Source: Dyella sp. OK004 (GTDB lineage Bacteria > Pseudomonadota > Gammaproteobacteria > Xanthomonadales > Rhodanobacteraceae). Taken from it: 64,000 nucleotides of DNA. The position numbers and the translations under genes are program-made. The notes beneath the pieces were generated by a model. The model was not told where the DNA came from, did not search any database, and was given only the letters and a program-made list of their open reading frames with translations. This document shows positions 48,601 through 57,698 of the stretch, one piece after another. The stretch is taken from NCBI RefSeq assembly GCF_900114495.1, contig NZ_FOZI01000004.1:434001-498000 (forward strand). The letters are read 5' to 3'. Every line of letters begins with the position of its first letter. Position 1 is the stretch's first letter.

Positions 48601-49185
48601 ATGCGACTCGTCCTACTCGGCCCGCCCGGCTCGGGCAAAGGCACTCAGGCGGCGATCCTGAAGGAAGCTCTTGGTGTGCCGCACATCTCGACCGGCGACA
48701 TGCTGCGCGCGGCGGTGAAAGCGGGCACGCCAACCGGCCTCAAGGCGAAGGCCGTGATGGATGCGGGCAACCTGGTTTCCGATGACATTCTGCTGGCCAT
48801 GCTGGAAGAGCGCCTGGCGGAGGACGACGTCAAGAACGGCTTCATCCTCGACGGCTATCCGCGCAACCTGGCGCAGGCCAGCGCGCTCGACGGCCTGCTC
48901 GCCAAGATCAGGCAGCCGCTGGATGCCGTGGTGAAGCTGGATGTGCCGAACGAGGACATCATCGCCCGCTGCGAGATCCGCTTTGAGAAAGAGCACCGCA
49001 AGGACGACGATCCGGCCGTGGTGCGCGACCGCCTGAGGGTTTACGCCGAGCAGACCGCTCCGGTGGCCGACTTTTTCGAGAAGCGCGGCAAGCTGCAGGT
49101 GGTGAACGGTGTGGGCAAGCTGGACGACGTCACTGCCCGCATCAAGCAGGCGCTCAAGCAGGAATCGGCCACCGTCAACGGCTGA
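48601..49185 (+). CDS. adk: Adenylate kinase
   Basis: A 194-residue enzyme starting at ATG 48601 with GGAG 5 nt upstream. P-loop GPPGSGKGTQ at residues 7-16, NMP-binding ISTGDMLRAAV, DGYPRN, and a short lid (RFEKEHRKDDDPAVVRDRL), so it is the short-lid form without the zinc-type insertion. Interconverts ATP, ADP and AMP. A terminator follows. Divergent from the PPi-PFK gene, which is biologically fitting since both handle adenylate/PPi balance. Confidence 0.97.
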   Translation: MRLVLLGPPGSGKGTQAAILKEALGVPHISTGDMLRAAVKAGTPTGLKAKAVMDAGNLVSDDILLAMLEERLAEDDVKNGFILDGYPRNLAQASALDGLLAKIRQPLDAVVKLDVPNEDIIARCEIRFEKEHRKDDDPAVVRDRLRVYAEQTAPVADFFEKRGKLQVVNGVGKLDDVTARIKQALKQESATVNG

Positions 49186-49190
49186 TCTCC

Positions 49191-49220
49191 ACGGGCCGCG
49201 ACTCAGCGGCCCGTTGTTTT
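49191..49220 (+). terminator. Intrinsic terminator of adk
   Basis: ACGGGCCGC and GCGGCCCGT with a GACTCA loop, then TGTTTT, 6 nt after the adk stop codon. Confidence 0.85.
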
Positions 49221-49292
49221 ATGGGTGGCCGCCATCGAGCGGCCCGTTCTTTCTGGGCGGCGGCCGCCGCATACAGCTAAAACAGGTTTTCC

Positions 49293-50663
49293 ATGCGTCT
49301 GCATATTCTCGGCATCTGCGGCACCTTCATGGGCGGCGTCGCCGCGCTGGCGCGCGAACTCGGGCTGCCGGTCGAAGGCTCCGACGCCAACGTCTATCCG
49401 CCGATGAGCGATCAACTCGAAGCGCTGGGCATCGGCTTGATGCAGGGCTACAAGGCGGAATACCTGCAGGCTTCGCCGGGACATGACAAGCCGGATCTGA
49501 TCGTGGTTGGCAATGCCATGGTGCGCGGTAATCCCGCCGTCGAATACATGCTCGACGAGCAGCTGCGCTACGTCTCGGGTCCGCAGTGGCTGGGCGAGAC
49601 CTTGCTGGCCGGTCGCGAAGTGCTGGCGGTCGCCGGCACGCATGGCAAGACCACTACTACCAGCCTGCTGGCGCATCTGCTGGAAAGCGCTGGGCTGGCG
49701 CCGGGTTTTCTGGTCGGTGGCGTACCGGGCAATTTCGGTATCTCGGCGCGGCTGGGCAAGGGCCGTCACTTCGTGATCGAGGCGGACGAGTACGACAGCG
49801 CGTTCTTCGACAAGCGCTCCAAGTTTGTGCACTACCGGCCACGCATCGCGATTCTCAACAATCTCGAATACGACCACGCGGATATTTTTCCCGACGTGGC
49901 GGCGATCCAGCGCCAGTTCCACCATCTGGTGCGCACCGTGCCGGGGAATGGCCGGTTGATCGTCAATGCACATGACGCCTATCTCGCCGAGGTGCTGGCG
50001 ATGGGTTGCTGGACGCCGGTGGAGACCTTCGGCATTGGCCAGGGCGACTGGCAGGCCACGCTGATCGAGGCCGATGGTTCGGCTTTCCGTGTGCATCGCA
50101 ACGGTGAATTGATCGGCGAAGTGCACTGGCCGCTGCTGGGCAACCACAGTGTGATGAATGCATTGGCCGCGCTGGCGGCGGCGACAGCGGCAGGCGCGGA
50201 TCCGCACTCGCTGTTGCCGGCCTTCGGCAGTTTTGAAAGCGTCAAGCGCCGCATGGAGCTGGTCGGCGAAGTGAATGGCGTGCGCGTGTACGACGACTTT
50301 GCGCATCACCCTACGGCGATCGCCACCACGCTCGCTGGCCTGCGCGCCAAGGTCGGCAAGGCGCGCATTCTGGTGGCGCTGGAGCCGCGCTCTAATTCCA
50401 TGCGCCTGGGCGCGCACGCTGCCGGGTTGGCCCCGTCGCTGACGAACGCGGATGCGGTGGTGTTTCTGCATCGTCCCGAGTTGTCGTGGGATGCGAAGCG
50501 CGTCACTGACGCACTCGATGGGCGCGGCGCGACGGCACCGACGGTGGATGCCTTGATCGGTTCACTACGTGAGCAGACGCAGGCCGGCGACCATGTCGTG
50601 TTTATGTCGAACGGCGGCTTTGAAGGCGCGCCGCGTCGTTTTGTCGAAGTGCTGCGCGGCTAG
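49293..50663 (+). CDS. mpl: UDP-N-acetylmuramate:murein tripeptide ligase Mpl
   Basis: A 456-residue Mur-ligase-family enzyme that recycles the L-Ala-gamma-D-Glu-meso-DAP tripeptide onto UDP-MurNAc. N-terminus MRLHILGICGTFMGG is the Mpl hallmark (TFMGG), ATP site GTHGKTTTTS, and further signatures NLEYDHADIF and DDFAHHPTA. Cytoplasmic. Its stop codon lies within the left arm of a large hairpin shared with the convergent ABC gene. Confidence 0.97.
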   Translation: MRLHILGICGTFMGGVAALARELGLPVEGSDANVYPPMSDQLEALGIGLMQGYKAEYLQASPGHDKPDLIVVGNAMVRGNPAVEYMLDEQLRYVSGPQWLGETLLAGREVLAVAGTHGKTTTTSLLAHLLESAGLAPGFLVGGVPGNFGISARLGKGRHFVIEADEYDSAFFDKRSKFVHYRPRIAILNNLEYDHADIFPDVAAIQRQFHHLVRTVPGNGRLIVNAHDAYLAEVLAMGCWTPVETFGIGQGDWQATLIEADGSAFRVHRNGELIGEVHWPLLGNHSVMNALAALAAATAAGADPHSLLPAFGSFESVKRRMELVGEVNGVRVYDDFAHHPTAIATTLAGLRAKVGKARILVALEPRSNSMRLGAHAAGLAPSLTNADAVVFLHRPELSWDAKRVTDALDGRGATAPTVDALIGSLREQTQAGDHVVFMSNGGFEGAPRRFVEVLRG

Positions 50664-50713
50664 GGATCCTCTGATCTATGACGCCTACGCGGAATAGATC
50701 AGAGGGTCCCTAG
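50660..50713. terminator. 20-bp inverted repeat containing both convergent stop codons
   Basis: CTAGGGATCCTCTGATCTAT (50660-50679) and ATAGATCAGAGGGTCCCTAG (50694-50713) pair at 19 of 20 positions around a 14-nt loop. The mpl stop TAG (50661-50663) is in the left arm and the stop of the opposing gene (50710-50712) is in the right arm. No T-run, so it may act as a bidirectional terminator or as a stabilising 3' stem. Confidence 0.8.
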
Positions 50714-52119
50714 ACCAGCGGCGCGTCGAAGCAGGGTGTGCGGCGTTGATATTCGCGCTGCGCGGCATACCACACGCCGCCACCGAAGCTGATGGTCACC
50801 ACCGCCAGCGTGATACCGCCGATCGCATAGCCGATCGCGCCAATCAGCCAGTAGCCGCCCCAATACATCGCCATCGAGCCGAGTAGCACCACCAGATTGA
50901 TAGCGGCGCGACCGAAGCTGCCCTCGGGGCCGATCAGATGGACCGCCAGCGCTACCAGGCTGGCTGAGGAGGCGACGATGGCCGCGGTCAATAGCATTCG
51001 TCCAGGCTCCGCGGCATGCACCAGCACGCTGCCGAGCAGGGTGTAGGCGAGAGCGGTGAGCACGCTGATTGGCACCAGGATCAACAGCGCGTCCACCAGC
51101 ATCTTCTGGTACTCGGCATGTGTCCTTGGCGCCAGGGTGAGATAGAGGTCGGCGAGGTTTGGGCGCATACGCAGCATGCCGCGCCCAAGCTGCGGAAAGC
51201 GGGTCATGGTTAGCAGGATGGCGTAGGCGCCCACCACGGCGGCGTTGAAATGCTGCCGATGCATGATCACGAAGAAATAGATCGCGACCATGCCGGCGAC
51301 CAGCAGCAGTCGCAGCGCGATGGCTTGCGGGTTGTCGTGTGGTAGCAGCAGGCGGCGTACCAGCATGAGTTTATGCGGGGCGGTCGGGCGTTCCCTGTAA
51401 CGCCGCAACGCAAGCTCCATGGCATGTTGCGCGACGTAGTCGAACAGCCCTGCTATGCGCTTGCCGATGGCGCCGCGCGGCTGCGGTGTGCCGTCGACAG
51501 TGGCGGTGCGGCCGAGGTTCGCGTTCTCCAGCGGAGATGGCTCTACCTCGCGATCGTCGATATGGAGCAAGGGGAGCAAGGTCATGCGCAATAGCAGCAC
51601 GGTGGCTAGGATCAGCAGTGGCGCTGTCCACGGCGAGATCAGTGCGACCTTCACGATCTGGCCCGCGAGTTGAGGCATCCAGCCTGCTGCAATGAAAACC
51701 ACCCAAATCAGCAGGCCCACGCGTCGGCCGCAGCCAGTGGCCAGGCCCATGGCTGCAACGAACAGCAGCGCGGCGGCGATCAGAATGCCATGCGTAGGTG
51801 CAAACAGGGCGGCCAGCAGGGACGGCAGGATCACCCATTGCAACACGCTGATCGCGCCCAGCCAGGCGAGTCGTCGCTGAAAGTCGGGCAAGAGAAAACT
51901 CTCTGGCCTGCACAGGCCGCGCAGGGCCTGTCCCTGGCCGATATGCCAGAACCAAGAGGCAAACGCCGAGAGGGCCACGCCGACAAAAACCGATCCTCGG
52001 TAGTGATACGGATTCATCACAATGAAAATCAGGCCGCCCAGCCACATCAGGATGGCGAGCACGACCAGCACCGGCATGCGCTTCCACAACTGCAGCCACA
52101 GTTGCCACACCGCTCTCAT
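50710..52119 (-). CDS. ABC transporter membrane protein (putative)
   Basis: A 469-residue protein with about ten predicted transmembrane helices in two blocks separated by a soluble segment near residues 195-265 (HIDDREVEPSPLENANLGR). No recognised permease signature was seen, but it overlaps the ABC ATPase gene by 4 nt (ATGA), which strongly suggests it is that transporter's membrane subunit. Substrate unknown; exporter type is likely because there is no binding protein nearby. Confidence 0.75.
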   Translation of the reverse strand: MRAVWQLWLQLWKRMPVLVVLAILMWLGGLIFIVMNPYHYRGSVFVGVALSAFASWFWHIGQGQALRGLCRPESFLLPDFQRRLAWLGAISVLQWVILPSLLAALFAPTHGILIAAALLFVAAMGLATGCGRRVGLLIWVVFIAAGWMPQLAGQIVKVALISPWTAPLLILATVLLLRMTLLPLLHIDDREVEPSPLENANLGRTATVDGTPQPRGAIGKRIAGLFDYVAQHAMELALRRYRERPTAPHKLMLVRRLLLPHDNPQAIALRLLLVAGMVAIYFFVIMHRQHFNAAVVGAYAILLTMTRFPQLGRGMLRMRPNLADLYLTLAPRTHAEYQKMLVDALLILVPISVLTALAYTLLGSVLVHAAEPGRMLLTAAIVASSASLVALAVHLIGPEGSFGRAAINLVVLLGSMAMYWGGYWLIGAIGYAIGGITLAVVTISFGGGVWYAAQREYQRRTPCFDAPLV

Positions 52120-53051
52120 GCGAGCTCCACGAAAAGGTCTTCCAGTGATGGCGTTTCGATGCGCAGGCTGGCGCCGAGCGAGGCGGCCAGCGCCTGCAGG
52201 TCATTCGCATCTGGGTCTTCGAGCAACAACTGCAGGTCGGCGCCGCTGGTGCTGGCTTTGAGTAGGCCGGCGATGGAGGGTGTGCTGCTCCAGCCCTCCG
52301 CACGGTTGAGCACGGCGCGCAGGAAACGTTCGCGCAATTCCGCCAGTGGCCGCGTGAACTGGATGCGTCCGTCGCGCAGCAGCGCGATGTCGGCGCCCGC
52401 GCGTTCCAGGTCGGCGGTGATGTGGGTGGAGAAGATCACCGTCTTGCCGGGCCTGCGCATCAGGTCGAGCAGTTCGGCCATGAAGGCGCGGCGCGCCTGC
52501 GGGTCCAGGCTCGCCACGGGTTCATCGAGCACGAGCAGGTCGGGTTGCGGTGCGATGGCGCGCACGATCGCCAGCTTCTGGCGCTGACCCTGCGAGAGCT
52601 GGCCGATCTTTTGTTTGGGATCGAGTTGCCAACTGTCGAGCAGGCGTGTGACCAGGGCGTGATCCCAGCGCGCATAGAACGCCGCGGTGAAATCCAGATA
52701 GGCGCGCACCCTCATCCACGGAAACAGATCAAAGGTCTGCGGCACGAAACCGATGCGATGCATACGTTCGCCGCCGGGTTCCAGCATCGGCTCGCCCAGC
52801 AGCTCGACCCGTCCACTGTCGATGGGCGAGAGGCCGAGCAGGCAGCGCAGCAGGGTGGTCTTGCCGGCGCCGTTACGGCCCAGCAATCCAATCACACGCC
52901 CGGCAGGTACGCTCCAGTCAAGCGACTGCAATACCTCGCGCTTGCCGAAGGATTTGCGCAGCGCCTCCACGCGTAGCACGGGGCCGGCGTGCGTTCCCGG
53001 CAGGCTGACGGGATCGACGAGGGTGATCGGCAGATCGGCGGACATGGACAT
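52116..53051 (-). CDS. ABC transporter ATP-binding protein
   Basis: A 311-residue ATPase. Walker A GRNGAGKTT, Q-loop FVPQTFDLFPWM, signature LSQGQRQKLAIVRAIA, Walker B LLVLDEPVASLDP, and switch His in FSTHITADLERAGAD. The last 80 residues are an additional regulatory-type extension. The class resembles CcmA/YtrB-like exporters. It overlaps the membrane-subunit gene downstream. Confidence 0.93.
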   Translation of the reverse strand: MSMSADLPITLVDPVSLPGTHAGPVLRVEALRKSFGKREVLQSLDWSVPAGRVIGLLGRNGAGKTTLLRCLLGLSPIDSGRVELLGEPMLEPGGERMHRIGFVPQTFDLFPWMRVRAYLDFTAAFYARWDHALVTRLLDSWQLDPKQKIGQLSQGQRQKLAIVRAIAPQPDLLVLDEPVASLDPQARRAFMAELLDLMRRPGKTVIFSTHITADLERAGADIALLRDGRIQFTRPLAELRERFLRAVLNRAEGWSSTPSIAGLLKASTSGADLQLLLEDPDANDLQALAASLGASLRIETPSLEDLFVELA

Positions 53052-53165
53052 CCCTGATGGCTCCCTGGATCGTTATGACAATGTGCGGCGGACGGAGCGG
53101 ATCGTCCAGTGATGCCTGTCACCTACTGGATGCCTGCGCGGGACGGCTTGGCTACACTGACCGGC

Positions 53166-53768
53166 ATGGCTGCCCAGCCCCCGCGTTCCGCACTACCGCT
53201 ATTCCCGCTCGCTACCGTGCTTTATCCGCAGGGGCAGTTGCAGCTGCGCATTTTTGAGCGGCGTTACCTGGACATGGTGCGTGATTGTGCACGCGCTGGC
53301 AGCAGTTTTGGCGTCTGCCTGATCCTGCAGGGTCAGGAGGCTGGCGCGCCTGCGGTACCAGCTGCGGTGGGCACGCTGGCGCGGATCACTGACTTCAGCA
53401 ATCGCGAAGATGGTCTGCTCGGCATCGTCGCCGAAGGCGGTGGGCGCTTTCATGTATCGCGGACCCGCGTGCGTTCGGATGGCCTGGTGACGGGTGAGGT
53501 GGAGTTGTGGCCTGAAGAGGCTACGCAAACTGTCCCGATCGAGTTCGCCCTGTTGCAGACCATTCTGGGGCGCTTGATCGAAAACATGGCACCGCAGTGG
53601 CGCCATGCGTCGAGCAGCGATTACGAGAACGCGAGCTGGGTGGGCTTCCGGCTCGCGGAACTGTTGCCCCTGCAGATAGAGGAACAGCAGCGCATGCTGG
53701 AGCTGACGGACCCGGTGCGCCGCCTGGCCGAGTTGCGCGACATTCTTCCGCGCTTTCAGAAGGCCTGA
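53166..53768 (+). CDS. LON substrate-binding-domain protein
   Basis: About 200 residues from ATG 53166 (no clear Shine-Dalgarno; an in-frame ATG at 53109 would add 19 atypical residues). The sequence LPLFPLATVLYPQGQLQLRIFERRYLDM is the classic N-terminal Lon substrate-binding domain start (LPLFPLATVLYP, LQLRIFERRY), and the remainder is the same fold with a helical C-terminus. No protease domain is attached. Such free LON-N proteins occur in bacteria with unknown function. Confidence 0.9.
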   Translation: MAAQPPRSALPLFPLATVLYPQGQLQLRIFERRYLDMVRDCARAGSSFGVCLILQGQEAGAPAVPAAVGTLARITDFSNREDGLLGIVAEGGGRFHVSRTRVRSDGLVTGEVELWPEEATQTVPIEFALLQTILGRLIENMAPQWRHASSSDYENASWVGFRLAELLPLQIEEQQRMLELTDPVRRLAELRDILPRFQKA

Positions 53769-53843
53769 TGCCGATGTGCCTGGGCGAGTGACGGCTTGCT
53801 CGTTTCTCTGGCGGTCCATGCTGCAGATAAGCCGCGACACTGC

Positions 53844-53879
53844 TCCGGCTTTTCGCGCACAGGGCGCGCTCCTACACTG
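53844..53879. repeat. REP-like fragment
   Basis: GCGCGCACAGGGCGCGCTCC leading to GCGCGCTCCTACA (53864-53876) resembles one half of the GTAGGAGC/TGTGGGCG repeat at 35639-35725, in inverted orientation. It lies just before the SDR gene. Confidence 0.5.
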
Positions 53880-53906
53880 TGTGCTTTCTATTGAAGGCCA
53901 ATAGCC

Positions 53907-54721
<815 letters not shown>

Positions 54722-54725
<4 letters not shown>

Positions 54726-55153
54726 GTGCGGTGGACTGTCCGTTCTGCGCCATCGTCGCGGGGCATCTGGAAGCGAGTGTGGTGGCGCAGACCGCATCAG
54801 CCGTTGCGTTCATGGATTTGCGGCAGGCGGTGCCGGGCCATGTATTGGTGGTGCCGCGCGAGCACGTGGAAAACATAGCGGCGCTGGAACCCGCGCTGGC
54901 TGGTGAGTTGATGGCGCTGGCCACGCAGGTGGCCAAGGCGCTGTATGCGAGCTTCGATCCGCCGGGCCTCAACCTGTGGCAGTCCAATGGCGAAGCCGGC
55001 GGGCAAGAGGTGCCGCATGTGCACTTGCATGTGCAGCCGCGGCTGGAGGACGACGGGTTGATGCGCGTCTATCCCCATGGCGTACCAGAGCCGGCGGATC
55101 GTGCCGCACTGGATCGGCTGGCCACTTTGATTCAAAGGCACGTGCGGCTTTGA
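54722..55153 (+). CDS. HIT-family hydrolase
   Basis: A 143-residue histidine-triad protein; start ATG 54722 overlaps the SDR stop (ATGA). Features: CPFCAIVAG N-terminus, LVVPREHVENI, and the triad HVHLHVQPR. Family members hydrolyse nucleotide-phosphoramidates or dinucleoside polyphosphates. In the same operon as the SDR and possibly glyoxalase. Confidence 0.93.
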
Positions 55154-55184
55154 GCGCGTGCCGTTTCACCGAGAGAGGAAGGTC

Positions 55185-55604
55185 ATGAAATACCTGCATA
55201 GCATGGTCCGCGTCCGCGACGTCGATGCCAGTCTCCGTTTCTTCTGCGAGGGGCTTGGCTTGAAGGAAACGCGCCGCATCGAGAGCGAGGCCGGCAAGTT
55301 CACGCTGATCTATCTGGCCGCGCCGGAGTCGCCCGAGGCCGAGGTCGAGCTGACCTATAACTGGGGTTCGGAAGAGGATTACGGCAGCGCGCGCAACTTC
55401 GGCCATCTGGCGTTCCAGGTGAAAGACATCTACGCCACCTGCGCGCATCTGCAGTCGATGGGCTACACCATCAATCGCCCGCCGCGCGACGGGCACATGG
55501 CCTTTGTGCGCTCGCCCGACCTGATTTCGATCGAGCTATTGCAGGACGGCCATCTGTCGCCGCAGGAGCCGTGGGCATCGATGCCCAACACCGGCGTGTG
55601 GTGA
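55185..55604 (+). CDS. gloA: Glyoxalase I (lactoylglutathione lyase)
   Basis: A 139-residue metalloenzyme starting at ATG 55185, with GAGGAAGG at good spacing. Metal ligands are the expected four: His5 (LHSMVRV), Glu in EAEVELTYN, His in FGHLAFQV, Glu in SIELLQDG. Size and ligand set fit the Ni/Co-type bacterial GloA. Converts the methylglyoxal-glutathione hemithioacetal to S-lactoylglutathione. Terminator follows. Confidence 0.96.
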   Translation: MKYLHSMVRVRDVDASLRFFCEGLGLKETRRIESEAGKFTLIYLAAPESPEAEVELTYNWGSEEDYGSARNFGHLAFQVKDIYATCAHLQSMGYTINRPPRDGHMAFVRSPDLISIELLQDGHLSPQEPWASMPNTGVW

Positions 55605-55608
55605 GTAC

Positions 55609-55647
55609 TGCCGGCCACCACCGCAGTGGCGGCCGGCGCATGTTTTT
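55609..55647 (+). terminator. Intrinsic terminator after gloA
   Basis: GCCGGCCACCAC (55610-55621) pairs with GTGGCGGCCGGC (55626-55637) with one mismatch, followed by TGTTTTT. Starts 5 nt after the gloA stop codon. Confidence 0.85.
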
Positions 55648-55748
55648 ACGGTATTTCCGGCCGTTTTCCCCGACTTCCGGCCTCGAACTTCTGGCCGAGT
55701 CGACCCACCCATTTGTCGGGTGCCTGTCATTGGCGCAGATGTATATTG

Positions 55749-55764
55749 TGTGATGCATATCACC
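55749..55764. promoter_or_regulatory. CRP/Clp-type operator upstream of the sigma-54 regulator
   Basis: TGTGA-TGCATA-TCACC, which matches the CRP-family consensus TGTGA-N6-TCACA at 9 of the 10 arm positions. Located 108 bp upstream of the sigma-54 regulator start. In Xanthomonadales this site type is bound by Clp, which responds to cyclic-di-GMP. The identity of the protein is inferred. Confidence 0.6.
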
Positions 55765-55871
55765 ATTCTGTAGCAGCCAAGGGGGTGGCCGCCTGCGGAA
55801 GTGACCGCCCGGTGCAGCTGGATGCGTGCACCTAACCGTCCAAAAACCTGAGAGCAGGTGGGGAGGGCTCG

Positions 55872-57209
55872 ATGGCTGTGACGAAGGGGGACACCAGACG
55901 TTGCATCGTCTGGTTTGGTCAGCCAGCAGGAAACGAGCGTGCACGCCTGACCAAGGCGGGTTGGTTCATCCGCGTCGCTGAAGCGGGTAGCCATGGCGGC
56001 GTGGGTATGCGCAACGGTAACACGGTGGTGGCACTGGCCGATCTGCGCCAGGGCGACGCGGCGAGCATCGAGGCAATGGAACGCATGATGGCCGATCACC
56101 CCGGCTTGCCGTGGCTGTCATTGATCGCGCCGGATATGCCGGCGCAGGAACCCTCGGTCAGCCGGATCCTGCAGGCCAGCGCCGATTTCTTCACGGAGCC
56201 GGTGGATCTGCAACGCCTGCTTGATTCGCTGGCGCAGCTCGGCGGTGAGGTGCCGACTCTGGAGCCTGGCGATGTCGGCATTACCGGCCACAGTCAGGCC
56301 ACACGCGCGGTGACCGCCAGCGTGCGCAAATACGCACCCGTAGAGTTGCCGGTGCTGATCACCGGTGAAACGGGTTCTGGCAAGGAAGTGGCCGCGCGCG
56401 CGCTGCATGGTCTTTCCATGCGTAGCGAGCGCCCGTTCGCAGCGATCAATTGCGGCGCCTTGCCGCCGAACCTGGTGCAGTCCGAATTGTTCGGTCATGA
56501 GCGCGGCGCTTTCACTGGCGCCAATGCGCGGCGTATCGGCCACTTCGAAACCGCCGCGGGCGGCACGGTTTTCCTGGACGAAGTCGGCGACCTGCCGATG
56601 GATGCGCAGACCAGTCTGTTGCGCTTTCTGCAGGAGGGCACGCTGGAGCGTGTCGGCAGCAGCCAGTCGATCAAGCTCGATGTGCGGGTACTGGCGGCGA
56701 CACATGTCGATCTGGAGAGAGCGGTGGAGCAGGGGCGCTTTCGCGAAGACCTGTATTACCGCCTCAACGTATTGCGCCTGCATATGCCCGCGCTGCGCGA
56801 ACGCGAAGACGATGTGGTGCTGCTGGCTCAGCACTTCCTCGATGCGTTCCGCGAACAGCACGCGACGCATGCGCGTGCTTTCAGCAGTGCGGCCCGGCAA
56901 GCCATGCGCCATTTCGCCTGGCCGGGCAACGTGCGCGAATTGCTCAACCGTGTGCAGCGTGCGGCGGTGGTGGCCGAGGATGCGCTGATCACCGCGGCCG
57001 ATCTTGATCTTGCCGATGTGCCGCACCTGCTGGAAGCGCGCACCAGCCTGGGCAGCGCACGCGTGGCCGCCGAGCGCGACGCGGTGATCAATTGCCTGCG
57101 CGAGTGCCGCTTCAATATCAGCGAATGCGCCCGCCGCCTGAAGGTGTCGCGGGTCACCATCTATCGCCTGTGCAAAAAGCACCGGCTGGCGCTGGACGAT
57201 CTGCGTTAG
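55872..57209 (+). CDS. Sigma-54-dependent regulator with degenerate receiver domain (VpsR/FleQ-like)
   Basis: A 445-residue enhancer-binding protein. Residues 10-120 are a receiver-like domain in which normal phosphorylation residues are not preserved. The AAA+ domain has Walker A GETGSGKE (165-172), sigma-54 contact motif GAFTGA (212-217), Walker B GTVFLDEVGD, and the C-terminus a Fis-type helix-turn-helix (INCLRECRFNISECARRLKVSRVTIYRLCKK, shown here as NISECARRLKVSRVTIYRL). Architecture fits VpsR/Xanthomonas biofilm regulators that sense c-di-GMP. Has a CRP/Clp-like site upstream. Gene stands alone. Confidence 0.9.
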   Translation: MAVTKGDTRRCIVWFGQPAGNERARLTKAGWFIRVAEAGSHGGVGMRNGNTVVALADLRQGDAASIEAMERMMADHPGLPWLSLIAPDMPAQEPSVSRILQASADFFTEPVDLQRLLDSLAQLGGEVPTLEPGDVGITGHSQATRAVTASVRKYAPVELPVLITGETGSGKEVAARALHGLSMRSERPFAAINCGALPPNLVQSELFGHERGAFTGANARRIGHFETAAGGTVFLDEVGDLPMDAQTSLLRFLQEGTLERVGSSQSIKLDVRVLAATHVDLERAVEQGRFREDLYYRLNVLRLHMPALREREDDVVLLAQHFLDAFREQHATHARAFSSAARQAMRHFAWPGNVRELLNRVQRAAVVAEDALITAADLDLADVPHLLEARTSLGSARVAAERDAVINCLRECRFNISECARRLKVSRVTIYRLCKKHRLALDDLR

Positions 57210-57698
57210 GCGATCGTCGTTCTCCGGGACAAAAAAGACGGAGGGCCCCGGCCTACAGGGGGCGGCCGGGGCCTCCGTTGGTGCCCGGCCACAGGGGTTG
57301 CCGGGTTACCGCCCACATGGCCGTCCTGCGACGGCGCAAAGCTGAGTCGGAATCGCTGATATCTGGAGCAAGCGCCGTGCCAGTGGCTTGCCATGTCGCG
57401 ATGGCAGTCATTTCAACAAGTTGCCGATGGGATGGCAGCGGCCTGGTGTTTCATCGTTGTGCCGGGACCCGGTATGCCATGTCGCGCGGAGGCTGATAAC
57501 AGCGGGCTTTTCCGTGGCATGCGGGGGCTGTAAACCTGGCGATACAGTGCATCGCAGGAGTGAACAACGGCCGCGCATGGAAAAGGCGGGGCGCAGGTTC
57601 TACGATGCATGCACCGCGCTGCGAGCACACGCCGCTGGCGCGGCCCATTCCCCGATCCCTTTGATGGCGTTGCCGAACGGCCATGCCAGGAGTCTTTC
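57210..57698. other. 489-bp gene-free region with tandem hairpins (possible minus-strand sRNA)
   Basis: Besides the terminator at 57231-57278, this stretch has CCCGG/CCGGG around 57294-57305, and a perfect GCCGTC-CTGC-GACGGC hairpin at 57320-57335. No convincing protein gene was seen. A structured RNA transcribed on the minus strand and ending at the terminator would explain the layout; alternatively the terminator limits antisense reading from the K+ channel side. Confidence 0.4.
57231..57278 (-). terminator. Strong minus-strand intrinsic terminator without an assigned gene
   Basis: ACGGAGGGCCCCGGCC (57238-57253) and GGCCGGGGCCTCCGT (57264-57278) form a long stem; a run of six T follows it only when read on the minus strand (AAAAAA at 57232-57237 on plus). 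The plus-strand side lacks a T-run. Confidence 0.7.

Noticed and set aside
55730-55760. Sigma-54 promoter (TGGCGC ... TTG)
   Set aside because: Spacing between -24 and -12 parts is wrong; the CRP-type dyad explains the sequence better.
57290-57400. Resemblance to a GEMM cyclic-di-GMP riboswitch (GGCGCAAAGC, GGGTTACC)
   Set aside because: The motif pieces are in the wrong order and the conserved GGCAAACC segment is missing, so I do not call it; a covariance-model scan would decide.
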